A DNA stretch of 64,000 nucleotides from positions 1 to 64,000 of the forward strand of contig JAKSDQ010000288.1 in NCBI GenBank assembly GCA_022360015.1, read 5' to 3'. The notes under the pieces were generated by a model. The model made no database searches and was not told where the DNA came from. It saw only the letters and a program-made list of their open reading frames with translations. Shown here piece by piece: positions 38,272-46,354 of the stretch; the stretch's first letter is position 1; the number at the start of each line of letters is the position of its first letter. The DNA comes from Cytophagales bacterium (GTDB taxonomy: Bacteria; Bacteroidota; Bacteroidia; Cytophagales; Cyclobacteriaceae). Made by a program: the position numbers and the translations under genes.

Positions 38272-38315
38272 TTCCCGTATATTATACCGAAGTTAAGTGA
38301 TAAAAGAAATGAAAC

Positions 38316-38660
38316 ATGAATGTTGAAAATACACAGGTACAAATGCGGAAGGGTATTCTGGAATTTTGTATCCTCCATATAATCTCCCGGGGTGAGGTTT
38401 ATGCGTCTGATATGTTGGAGGAGTTGACATCGGCAAAAATAATCGTGGTAGAGGGGACGCTTTATCCACTGCTGACCAGGCTTAGAAAGGCGGGTTTGCT
38501 AGAATACAAGTGGGTTGAATCCACCTCCGGTCCTCCCAGAAAATATTACAAATTAACAGACGATGGAAAGCTTTTTTTAGCGAAATTAGAAGAAACCTGG
38601 GAAGAGCTAATGTCCTCAACAAACCAAATTATTTCAAAAAACAAAAAAGAATCAAAATAA
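38316..38660 (+). CDS. PadR-family transcriptional regulator
   Basis: A 114-residue winged-helix repressor of the short PadR type. It opens MRKGILEFCILHIISRGEVYASDMLEEL, with recognition-helix region VVEGTLYPLLTRLRKAGLLEYKW and wing SGPPRKYYKLTDDGK, all family typical. It ends with a short helix that would dimerise. The PspC-GIN gene begins 8 bp after its stop, so it probably controls this operon. The inducing signal is unknown. Confidence 0.94.
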   Translation: MNVENTQVQMRKGILEFCILHIISRGEVYASDMLEELTSAKIIVVEGTLYPLLTRLRKAGLLEYKWVESTSGPPRKYYKLTDDGKLFLAKLEETWEELMSSTNQIISKNKKESK

Positions 38661-38668
38661 ATGCTGTC

Positions 38669-41122
38669 ATGAAAAAAAATATAAGCATTAACATAAGCGG
38701 CATCATTTTTCATATAGAAGAAGACGGTTACGACCAACTAAAAAATTATCTTGAATCCATCAACAAATATTTTGCCTCCTTCGAAGACAGCAAGGAAATC
38801 ATTGAAGATATTGAAAACAGGATCGCTGAAATATTTCTGTCCAGGTTGACAGATGGCAACCAGGTAGTCACCATGGAAGATGTCGAGAGCCTGATAGCCA
38901 CCATGGGAAGTATTTCAGATTTTGAGGCCGCAGAAGAACAGCAGGCCGACCTGGAACCAACACCCACAAGGGACTGGGATAATCAAGGGACCACCTTCAC
39001 CTCTACCGCTGGAGAACAGACAAGCGACACTGACGGAAAGTCTAAAAAGCTATACAGGGACACCAAAAGAAGATTGATCGGTGGTGTGGCTGCCGGATTA
39101 GCGCATTACTTTGGTATCGATCCACTTTGGGTAAGGTTGATTTTTATCGTCTTGTTTTTTAACCTGGTCATATGGGCCCCCATAAGCGGTACTATTCTCA
39201 TCGCTTATATTATTATGTGGATCGTTGTCCCTCCCTCCGGACAGTTAGAGGAAGACAAAAGCCTGAAAAAAATGTTCAGAAGTTCGGAAGAAAGGGTTTT
39301 GGGTGGTGTAGCCAGCGGTCTCGCAGCCTATTTTGGTACTGATATTACCCTGATCCGGGTTTTATTTGTCATCACTACCCTCATAGGTGGCACCGGATTG
39401 ATCTTGTACATTGTCTTATGGATAATTACGCCTGAGGCAGTATCTATTACGGATAAAATTCAAATGCAGGGCGAGCCTGTAACACTCTCCAATATTGAAT
39501 CAAGCGTAAAAAAAAGCCTTAATGTAGAAAAAGAGGAAGAGGAAAATATCTTTGTAAAAATTTTACTTTTCCCGTTTCGCTTAATCGCCGTGATATTTAC
39601 CGGACTGGGGAGAGTATTTGGCCCCATCATGTTATTTCTGGTAGAAATCATCCGGGTATTTGCAGGTATAGTTATTCTTCTGACTGCCATTGGTCTGATT
39701 GCAGGTTTCTCCATAGCCATGAGCGTAATACTGGGTATTATGGCAAGCGGGGATCATTTTTATCTGAGCAATGATATACCTGTTGACCTGATAAAAGCCA
39801 GCTTTCCACCTTTCACAGTCATTTCGGCTTATGTGGCTGTTTTAATACCATCACTGGCCCTGGCACTTTTGGGGGCCATGATTGTAGCCAAAAAGAGGGT
39901 GCTTAATGTTACCACCGGCTGGTCGTTATTCGGTATATGGGTATTGAGCTTGTTTGCCATTGGCACTACGATTCCGATGATTGTAAAAAACTTTCGCACC
40001 GACGGTGAATACCGAGAGACGGAAACCTTCAACCTGCAGGGCCGAACTGCCATACTGGCTCTGCAGGATGTAGGGTTTGATGAATATGATGTGACTTATC
40101 TTAAGATCCGGGGGCATTCTGACTCGCTGTACCGGCTGGTGAAAAACTTCGAGGCCCGTGGCAGATCAAGGCAAGATGCCATTGAAAATGCAAAAATGGT
40201 CGAATATCGTGTGCTACAACGGGATTCTACCCTGATTTTTGACTCGAACATACAATTCAAACGCAACGCCGAGTTCCGGGCACAGGAATTGAACATGACC
40301 CTGTATATACCTTACAACACGCCGTTTATAATGGCATATGACCTCAGGTATATTTTAAGAAGTACTTTGTATTATAACGGATACAATATCAGTGATCTGG
40401 GTGACAATACCTGGATGATTTCTGATGATGAAGGATTGATCTGCCTGACTTGCGAAGAGGGTGGGTACCAGCGTAACTCCAGGAAAAGGGATTTTGAAGA
40501 AGACGAGTTAACTTTCGACTATCGGGACTTTAGTGAAATAGTGGTGAGCGATAACTTTGAAGTCGAGATCGTAAAGTCGAATGACTATGACATTAAGTTT
40601 ACAGGCCCACAGCGGGAGTTAAGAAGAGTGGATGCACATAAAATGGGATCAGCGTTGGAGATATCCATGGACAGGGACCGTTATTTTGACGGGAATCGCA
40701 GAAGGGTTAAGGCTGAGATACACACGCCTGAACTTCAAACTATTTATTTGGGAGGTAGCACCAGCACGATAGTCAGCGGATTCACCGAGGAAGACTTCGA
40801 CCTCAGACTGGGTGGCAGTGCCGAAGCCGACGTTAATATTTCGGCTCAAAGGCTTTCCCTGGACATGAGCGGATCATCCCGGTTAAACCTTGTGGGATCA
40901 GGTTCGGAGGTAATAGCAGATATTTCGGGTGCGGCGAGATTAAATGCTTATGATTACCGGGCTGCCAATGTCGAGTTAGAAACTTCGGGTGCTTCCAATA
41001 GCAAAGTATATGCTTCGGAAAATCTGGATATCGATTCAGGGGGTGCCAGCGCAGTACAATACAAAGGTAGCGCCAATGTAAACACCAGAAACACAGGGAG
41101 CAGCAAAGCGGTGCGGGAATGA
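38669..41122 (+). CDS. PspC-PspC-GIN domain membrane protein
   Basis: An 817-residue envelope protein. A soluble N-terminal domain (about 1-95, KNISINISGIIFHIEEDGYDQL) precedes two PspC domains in tandem: KLYRDTKRRLIGGVAAGLAHYF at about 127 and MFRSSEERVLGGVASGLAAYF at about 205, each followed by two membrane helices. Three or four more membrane helices lie between about 300 and 445. The rest is predicted periplasmic and ends in a GIN/DUF2807 beta-helix (about 600-815) rich in GGS and SGSS turns. PspC domains elsewhere take part in phage-shock-type membrane stress sensing; the combination suggests envelope surveillance, which is inference. Confidence 0.9.
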   Translation: MKKNISINISGIIFHIEEDGYDQLKNYLESINKYFASFEDSKEIIEDIENRIAEIFLSRLTDGNQVVTMEDVESLIATMGSISDFEAAEEQQADLEPTPTRDWDNQGTTFTSTAGEQTSDTDGKSKKLYRDTKRRLIGGVAAGLAHYFGIDPLWVRLIFIVLFFNLVIWAPISGTILIAYIIMWIVVPPSGQLEEDKSLKKMFRSSEERVLGGVASGLAAYFGTDITLIRVLFVITTLIGGTGLILYIVLWIITPEAVSITDKIQMQGEPVTLSNIESSVKKSLNVEKEEEENIFVKILLFPFRLIAVIFTGLGRVFGPIMLFLVEIIRVFAGIVILLTAIGLIAGFSIAMSVILGIMASGDHFYLSNDIPVDLIKASFPPFTVISAYVAVLIPSLALALLGAMIVAKKRVLNVTTGWSLFGIWVLSLFAIGTTIPMIVKNFRTDGEYRETETFNLQGRTAILALQDVGFDEYDVTYLKIRGHSDSLYRLVKNFEARGRSRQDAIENAKMVEYRVLQRDSTLIFDSNIQFKRNAEFRAQELNMTLYIPYNTPFIMAYDLRYILRSTLYYNGYNISDLGDNTWMISDDEGLICLTCEEGGYQRNSRKRDFEEDELTFDYRDFSEIVVSDNFEVEIVKSNDYDIKFTGPQRELRRVDAHKMGSALEISMDRDRYFDGNRRRVKAEIHTPELQTIYLGGSTSTIVSGFTEEDFDLRLGGSAEADVNISAQRLSLDMSGSSRLNLVGSGSEVIADISGAARLNAYDYRAANVELETSGASNSKVYASENLDIDSGGASAVQYKGSANVNTRNTGSSKAVRE

Positions 41123-41152
41123 TTGCCTTTATTTTCATATCTTTGTACACCC

Positions 41153-41629
41153 ATGTTGTACTATATGAAAATGACCATTGTCTTATTGGCCTGTTTTTTG
41201 ACAGCCACCTGCACTAATCCACCCACTCAAAAGCTGCCAAAACAGATAAAGCAAGGTATCTCGGGACAGGTGATTTGGCTGGAAGGTAATTTAATGCCCT
41301 CCATTGATCAGCCCGATGTCAACACCCGCCAAGGCAAACCGGTGGTCAGAGAGATCCATGTCTATAAACTGGTTAACGTAAAAGAAACCGAATCCCAGGA
41401 TGGATTTTTCATCAAAGTTAAAGGAACCCCTGTTAAAAAGTCCTATTCAGACGCTTCAGGCAATTTCAGCATACCATTACCAATAGGTGAATATTCCGTT
41501 TTTGTGAAAGAAGAACAAGGCCTTTACGCCAACTTGTTTGACGGTAAATACAACATCAACCCAGTAGTGGTCAACAGGAACAAAATCACTGAAATTAAAC
41601 TAAAAATCGACTACAAAGCCGTGTATTAG
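41153..41629 (+). CDS. putative lipoprotein downstream of the PspC-GIN protein
   Basis: About 158 residues from the ATG chosen; a second ATG four codons later (41165) is also possible. A TTG further upstream would start inside the previous stop region and spoil the signal peptide. The N-terminus has a hydrophobic run and a Cys in LTATCTN that would be the lipidation site, though the -1 residue (T) is loose for a lipobox. The mature part contains a carboxypeptidase-regulatory-like beta-sandwich pattern (SYSDASGNFSIPLPIGEYSVF), suggesting an Ig-like domain. It starts 30 bp after the PspC-GIN gene. Role unknown. Confidence 0.7.
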   Translation: MLYYMKMTIVLLACFLTATCTNPPTQKLPKQIKQGISGQVIWLEGNLMPSIDQPDVNTRQGKPVVREIHVYKLVNVKETESQDGFFIKVKGTPVKKSYSDASGNFSIPLPIGEYSVFVKEEQGLYANLFDGKYNINPVVVNRNKITEIKLKIDYKAVY

Positions 41630-41744
41630 TGAAAATAAAAATAAAAATGAAAATTAAAAATGGGTTTTTAGGCGATTGATATTTTCATTGGACTTTCATT
41701 TTTATTTTCATTTTAATTACCTCACGTGCAACCTTTTGGGGTTG

Positions 41745-42356
41745 ATGAGCATCTTGGAGTCGAAATTAATCGCAATGAGATTGGCAATCAACAAATCAAA
41801 ACCTATTGAAGATTTAATTCACGGATGTATTAACAATAGTCAGAAGGCTCAGCGGGATCTGTACAATCGTTATTCATCCCTGATGTTTTCAATTTGTTTA
41901 AGATATGTCGGGGACCCCGCTCAGGCAGAAGATATCATGATTTCAGGATTCATGAAAGTTTTCTCCCACATTAAACAGTTTTTGGGGAAAGGAAGCTTTG
42001 AAGGTTGGATGAGAAAAATCATGGTCAATGAATCATTGGCTTTTATCAGGAAAAATAAAAGCATGTATCTGGAAGTGGATATCCAGACAGTTAACTATGA
42101 GCCCAATTATGGCTGGTTAAGCGACCGGTTGGAGGCGGATGATCTGATGAAACTGGTGGAAGAGCTTCCCGTTGGTTATAAAACCATTTTCAATTTATAC
42201 GCCATCGAGGGATATTCGCACAAAGAGATTGCAGAAATGCTGGATATAAGTATAAATACCTCTAAATCGCAATTAAGCAGGGCAAGGGCCTTGCTTCAAA
42301 GTAAATTGACAGCGTGTGAGAAAATATTAAATAATAACGCTATTAACCATGAATAA
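41745..42356 (+). CDS. ECF-type RNA polymerase sigma factor
   Basis: Sigma-70 family, extracytoplasmic-function type, about 203 residues from this ATG; a later ATG at 41775 (MRLAINKSKPIEDL) is an alternative. Region 2 is LYNRYSSLMFSICLRYVGDPAQAEDIM with the family DA/D-AEDI motif, and region 4 is LPVGYKTIFNLYAIEGYSHKEIAEMLDIS followed by TSKSQLSRARALL. It would direct core polymerase to a small regulon. The frame overlaps by 8 bp the next gene, whose product looks like a membrane anchor, the usual sigma/anti-sigma arrangement. An A-rich/T-rich inverted repeat lies at about 41632-41720 before the start. Confidence 0.92.
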   Translation: MSILESKLIAMRLAINKSKPIEDLIHGCINNSQKAQRDLYNRYSSLMFSICLRYVGDPAQAEDIMISGFMKVFSHIKQFLGKGSFEGWMRKIMVNESLAFIRKNKSMYLEVDIQTVNYEPNYGWLSDRLEADDLMKLVEELPVGYKTIFNLYAIEGYSHKEIAEMLDISINTSKSQLSRARALLQSKLTACEKILNNNAINHE

Positions 42357-43245
42357 GAGTAAATTGGATAACATGTTCAGGGCAAAGTTGCACGATCATA
42401 AAGTAGCACCCAGACCCGAAGCCTGGACTAAACTGAAGGGAAATCTGGATAGCGATCGAAAAAAAGTCTTACTAATTTATGGGCGTGTTGCCGCCATTGT
42501 CATATTATTTTTAGTTTCCATATTTTTCATATACCAAATGAAAAATGCCGGATCCGGGATCCCAATCGCGGATAAGCAGGAGAAAGTGACGCCAGGAGTC
42601 GTTGACAGAAACAATGCCGTGTTGCCAGGGCAGGAAGAATTGGTTACCGGCAAGGCCGAAATACCTGCAAAACCATCTCAAAATGAAAAAACCTACCATG
42701 AAAATGGTGACAAACCAACAACAGTTAAACCCGGAAACCAATCACTGGCACTAAAAGAACCAATCAGAGCCACTAAAAAAGTTAAGGAAATCAAAGCGGA
42801 TGATCCGGAAACAAAGCTATTGATGGCACAGACCGGCGAATCCCTTGAAATTTTGGCTACCGGCAAATTCACTGGCGAGGTAAGAACAGCCGATATAGAG
42901 GCTGTAAAACCCATAACCCCCAGGTCATTTTCCGATCACGAAACCCGGGATTTGGCATCGATCGCCGCACTGGACAAACACCGTGAAAATGACGGCGCTA
43001 TTGAAAAAAATGATTTACCCAATATAACCATCACTTTCAAAAAAGACGAAAGTGAAATCTTGCAAGAACCTGTAGCCTCAAATGAGGAGTTGAGTAAGGT
43101 AAAAAAATTCGCCTTAAAAAAGGTCATTAGTCTGGCCAAAGACATCAAAGCAGGAGAAGTGGGCCTATCAACCCTCAGAGAGAAAAAAGATGAACTACTG
43201 GCCTTTCATTTCAACAGAAAGAAAAATGTCAAAAATTCAAAATAA
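42349..43245 (+). CDS. membrane-anchored putative anti-sigma protein
   Basis: 298 residues: a cytoplasmic N-terminus (about 1-45, with APRPEAWTKLKGNLD), one membrane helix at about 46-63 (AAIVILFLVSIFFIY), then a long Lys/Glu/Pro-rich periplasmic part with little regular pattern. No zinc-binding anti-sigma motif is seen; the APRPEAWxKL segment is, as far as I recall, a feature of Bacteroidota anti-sigma-like proteins. It overlaps the ECF sigma gene by 8 bp and is followed 10 bp later by a predicted barrel. The call rests on topology and context. Confidence 0.7.
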   Translation: MNKSKLDNMFRAKLHDHKVAPRPEAWTKLKGNLDSDRKKVLLIYGRVAAIVILFLVSIFFIYQMKNAGSGIPIADKQEKVTPGVVDRNNAVLPGQEELVTGKAEIPAKPSQNEKTYHENGDKPTTVKPGNQSLALKEPIRATKKVKEIKADDPETKLLMAQTGESLEILATGKFTGEVRTADIEAVKPITPRSFSDHETRDLASIAALDKHRENDGAIEKNDLPNITITFKKDESEILQEPVASNEELSKVKKFALKKVISLAKDIKAGEVGLSTLREKKDELLAFHFNRKKNVKNSK

Positions 43246-43255
43246 AATAGCAGTC

Positions 43256-44419
43256 ATGAAAACCATCATTAACACCCTGGGCATAAACATGCTATTACTT
43301 GTAGTGACCTGCGGTGAACTGTTGGCAGTAAATCAGACCACAGAGAAACAACCTCAAGACTCAATTATTATCAATTTCAATAACAATACAAAGATTCTTA
43401 TTTACATAAAGGATAAAAGTGACCTGGATAATTTGAGGCTATATGACCTGAATGCCATGTTGAGAGACATCAGCCTGTCCATTGACTCCTCCAAAAACAT
43501 CACATACCTGCAACTGGAAGACGAGGATGGTGAAAAATACCTGAAAGATACCACCATTGTGATCAACAACAGGGATAAAGGATATGAAGAAGCTACCATA
43601 AGAAAGGATGACCATAACAAAGCCACCGTTAAATTGGGCAACTACCGTGTCGAACTCAATGTGGACGACATAGAGGAAATAGAAGAAACTTTTGAAGACA
43701 TAGAACACGAAGGATTAAAGGTAACCACAACCACTGAAGATGTGAGGCGCCGCAGAACCACGCAGGAATTCAACATCGAAATAGGGGTAAATAATTATTT
43801 GGAAAACGGTGATTTTCCTGAAGGTAGTGCCAACTACTCAGTGAAGCCCTGGGGCTCCTGGTATATTGGGTTTAGTTCCATTCAAAAAACTGCTATTGGC
43901 CGTGGGCCCCTGTTTCTTGAGTGGGGTGGTACCCTGCACTGGTATAATTTCAAACTGGATAATGAGGATATACAAATACTCAAAACAGAAAATGGTACGG
44001 AATATCTGGAACCACCTGCTGGCATCAATGGTCTTAAAAGCAAGCTGACCGCCTCATACCTGACCGTGAGTGTGGTTCCCCTGCTGGACTTCAGTCATGG
44101 TATCCGGAAAGTAAAAAGATATGAAAGTGGCAGCATATCCATTTCAAAATACAAAAAACAGGGGGTGAGGATCGGTATCGGTGGATATGCCGGCTACAGG
44201 TTAGGAAGTCATACCAAATACAAATTCAAACAGGATGGCGACACGGAAAAGGATAAAGACCGCGGCAATTTCAACCTCAACAATTTTCGCTATGGTGTAA
44301 GAGGACAGATCGGATTTAAAGGCATGGATTTTTTCATCAATTATGATCTGAATGATTTGTTTAACGATAACAGGGGTCCGGCTGAATTAAACGCTATCAG
44401 CTTTGGCTTTATCCTATAG
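43256..44419 (+). CDS. predicted outer-membrane beta-barrel protein
   Basis: 387 residues from the ATG chosen because it opens a signal peptide (MKTIINTLGINMLLLVVTCG); upstream starts would overlap the previous gene and lengthen the N-terminus without a signal. After an acidic region rich in Asp/Glu (about 20-175, including VDDIEEIEETFEDIE) the rest alternates polar and hydrophobic residues with aromatic ends, to a C-terminal strand NAISFGFIL, as in PorT-like or OmpA-barrel proteins. It closes the ECF sigma cluster. A surface or transport role cannot be read. Confidence 0.75.
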   Translation: MKTIINTLGINMLLLVVTCGELLAVNQTTEKQPQDSIIINFNNNTKILIYIKDKSDLDNLRLYDLNAMLRDISLSIDSSKNITYLQLEDEDGEKYLKDTTIVINNRDKGYEEATIRKDDHNKATVKLGNYRVELNVDDIEEIEETFEDIEHEGLKVTTTTEDVRRRRTTQEFNIEIGVNNYLENGDFPEGSANYSVKPWGSWYIGFSSIQKTAIGRGPLFLEWGGTLHWYNFKLDNEDIQILKTENGTEYLEPPAGINGLKSKLTASYLTVSVVPLLDFSHGIRKVKRYESGSISISKYKKQGVRIGIGGYAGYRLGSHTKYKFKQDGDTEKDKDRGNFNLNNFRYGVRGQIGFKGMDFFINYDLNDLFNDNRGPAELNAISFGFIL

Positions 44420-44484
44420 CCTCACAAGGTCATGGTGTGATTGGTGGAATCGAGCCGCAAATTTAGATAACTTTACACCCGATA

Positions 44485-44654
44485 GCGCGAGCGTCTCGTG
44501 GCTGTTGCACAACATTTTCGACAAAATTCTCTGTGTCTTAGTGCCTCCGTGGTGAAAAATGGTTAACCACGGAGGCACTAAGACACAAAGAGACACAGAG
44601 GTTTGAGGAGATGAGAATTCAGAGGCATTCTTGCGTAGTGCAACAGCCACAGCC
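44485..44654. repeat. dispersed palindromic repeat, copy 2
   Basis: A 22-bp perfect inverted repeat (44532-44553 with 44566-44587; core CACGGAGGCACTAAGAC) has a 12-bp spacer. Outside it are outer imperfect arms: GCGTCTCGTGGCTGTTGCAC on the left (from 44491) and GTAGTGCAACAGCC on the right (44635). The whole could fold into one long hairpin. The right half matches copy 1 at 30466-30569 block for block. No open frame is associated, so it would need a transposase elsewhere if mobile. Confidence 0.8.
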
Positions 44655-44700
44655 AACTGGTGCTATCCATTTTTTTCAAGTCACAACGCGATTGCCAGTG

Positions 44701-45239
44701 TCAAGGAATAATATCCTCCTTATTAATGGTCCTGATTTCCTCATCCGTGAAAATTCCGATGCTGATTATACGTTTCTTAGTAGGGCGGATCAGAGAAAAA
44801 CTGAAAAGTACAATCATATACAACCCTACCAATAAACCTTCCACAAAAAAGTACAGGGCAACTACGGCTATCAGCGATGCAGTAAAGTAGGCCGCATAAC
44901 GGATTAATGAGGCTTGAAAATAGTGATGCAGCTTTGTTTGCAAAAAAGCTCACTGAAGTCCCTCTCCATCCGGTTTTTAAAAATCAACTCCCCGGCTATC
45001 ACTTCGAGCGGAACAATCAGCGCCAAAGCCAGCTTAAAATACATTTGTTCTGATCGCAGAAAGCCATTATCTGACAGTATTTCCTTCTGGTCGAGATACA
45101 CAATTAAAAACAAGATCAATGGAATCGCCACCAGAACATAATAGATCATGTTAAGCATGTTGAAATAGTCAGTAATACTTCTAAACTTTTTGCCTTCCTC
45201 CATATTTAACAGTGCTTTTCTAAAACGAATATACACCAT
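44701..45239 (-). pseudogene. four-helix membrane protein gene, single frameshift
   Basis: The upstream frame gives about 100 codons (GKKFRSITDYFNMLNMIYYV at about 16-35, then MYFKLALALIVPLEVIAGEL) and breaks at a T run near 44950. The downstream frame continues LQTKLHHYFQASLIRYAAYF and ends at TGA. Adding one T to the run of six joins them as ELFLQTKLHHYF. The joined product of about 179 residues has four hydrophobic segments. I recognise no family. Either a genuine recent frameshift or a homopolymer error; the rest of both frames looks intact. Confidence 0.6.
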
Positions 45240-45317
45240 TTGTTACGAAAACCCTTTACATATTTTAAGCATTACAGGCAAGGGTTTAAGATTATTTGAT
45301 GAATATACAAAATTTTA

Positions 45318-45348
45318 TTTGCTAACGCCTGTTAGCATCTTATCTTTG
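45318..45348 (+). promoter_or_regulatory. tetR promoter with embedded operator, probably leaderless
   Basis: TTTG (45318-45321), 19 nt, then TATCTTTG (45341-45348) is an exact Bacteroidota promoter. In the spacer is the perfect inverted repeat TGCTAAC-GCCT-GTTAGCA (45320-45337), covering most of the gap between the two elements. The -7 element ends 4 nt before the tetR ATG, so transcription should start at or next to the ATG. The operator position is ideal for autorepression. Confidence 0.75.
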
Positions 45349-45352
45349 CCGA

Positions 45353-45964
45353 ATGTCTAAACAGGAAAAGATTTCCAGAAAGCGTCAGTTGGAATTGACC
45401 GCGACGCAACTTTTCAAGGAAAAAGGATATACTGCCAGTTCTATGAGGGATTTAGCCAATGAAGTTGGGATTGAAGCTGCCAGTCTTTATTCACATATCA
45501 AGTCCAAAGAGGAAATTCTTAGAAACATCTGTTTCCGGATGGCCGACGAATTTTTTGCGGCCATCAATGCAATTGACAATGAGCCTATGAATTCAATGGC
45601 TGAAAAGCTGGAAAAGTATATCGTGGCCCATACCGAGGTGATCGCCCATGACACCGCAGCTACCTTGGTATTTATCAACGAATGGAAACACCTGAGTGAG
45701 CCTCATTACAGCAATTTTGTAGATCAGAGACACCGATATGAAAAACGTTTCATCGAAATTTTAAAAGCAGGTATTAAAAGGAAAGAGTTTCTCCCCATTG
45801 ATGAAAAATTTGTGGTACTCACTATTTTATCTTCCCTGAACTGGATACCGCATTGGTATAAACCTGGAGGTAAAATGTCACCTGAAGAGATCGGCCGGCA
45901 GCTTTCAAGGATGCTGATCGATGGCATTAAGACCGGACACCGGACCGGTACCCGGCAACATTGA
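45353..45964 (+). CDS. TetR/AcrR-family transcriptional regulator
   Basis: 203-residue TetR repressor. The N-terminal helix-turn-helix reads QLELTATQLFKEKGYTASSMRDLANEVGIEAASLYSHIKSKEEIL, with recognition helix ASLYSHI; the C-terminal ligand-binding helices include VFINEWKHLSEPHY and end near a basic tail. The ligand is unknown. No permease gene is adjacent on its strand; the convergent neighbour is a tiny membrane protein. Its own promoter carries a candidate operator. Confidence 0.93.
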   Translation: MSKQEKISRKRQLELTATQLFKEKGYTASSMRDLANEVGIEAASLYSHIKSKEEILRNICFRMADEFFAAINAIDNEPMNSMAEKLEKYIVAHTEVIAHDTAATLVFINEWKHLSEPHYSNFVDQRHRYEKRFIEILKAGIKRKEFLPIDEKFVVLTILSSLNWIPHWYKPGGKMSPEEIGRQLSRMLIDGIKTGHRTGTRQH

Positions 45965-45972
45965 CATTACAG

Positions 45973-46134
45973 CTACTTATGTGTTTCAGTACTCTCTGGC
46001 GCCATTGGGGTTTCAGGATTTTCTTTGGTAGGACTTGCCGTTTTGGACTTCTCTTCCACCAAAAAGCTCAAAGCAAACAAAATCACACAAAAAAACAAGC
46101 CTATTAAGATCTTTTTTATTGTGTTATGTTCCAT
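45973..46134 (-). CDS. small single-pass membrane protein (53 aa)
   Basis: An ATG opens a 53-codon frame: MEHNTIKK, a hydrophobic stretch ILIGLFFCVILFALSFLV of about 18 residues, then a polar Pro/Glu/Thr-rich tail (PTKENPETPMAPEST) to TAG. It has a positively charged start and a single helix, typical of real small membrane proteins. It is convergent with tetR, 9 bp apart. Nothing recognisable by family, and no promoter was found. Confidence 0.5.
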   Translation of the reverse strand: MEHNTIKKILIGLFFCVILFALSFLVEEKSKTASPTKENPETPMAPESTETHK

Positions 46135-46327
46135 GACAATCAATTTTACCTACAGCATACCAACTGTTGTGCCAGTTTTAAGAAGACTTGTCCAGGCCCT
46201 TTAAACACAGTTTTGTGAAAGAAAGCAATTAGAATATTGTTTCATTTTGGGAGAAAAATTCCCCGGTATGGGACTATAATAGCCCTGTATTTAAGGGTAC
46301 CTGAAAGAATTATGATTGACATTTTAT

Positions 46328-46335
46328 TAAATTTG
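46328..46335 (+). promoter_or_regulatory. candidate -7 element for the lipoprotein gene
   Basis: TAAATTTG matches TAnnTTTG and ends 19 bp before the ATG of the next gene. No exact -33 TTTG lies 19 bp upstream, so it is only half of the consensus. Confidence 0.35.
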
Positions 46336-46354
46336 GGTTGAAGAATTAAAAACC

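Larger units (their letters stand above)
36834..38315. other. 1.48-kb region without an intact gene; gene relics and palindromes
   Basis: AT-rich at both ends. It contains GTCATA-type half-sites at 37019, 37038 and 37092 (the last inverted) and the perfect palindrome AATTGATTATCAATT at 37066-37080. The PKS and signalling-protein relics at 37173-37931 are listed separately. From 37932 to 38220 there are only short frames on both strands that I do not recognise, including a 15-nt GAGCCTCTCAGGCTC palindrome at 38111. The last 100 bp should hold the padR promoter. Confidence 0.7.
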
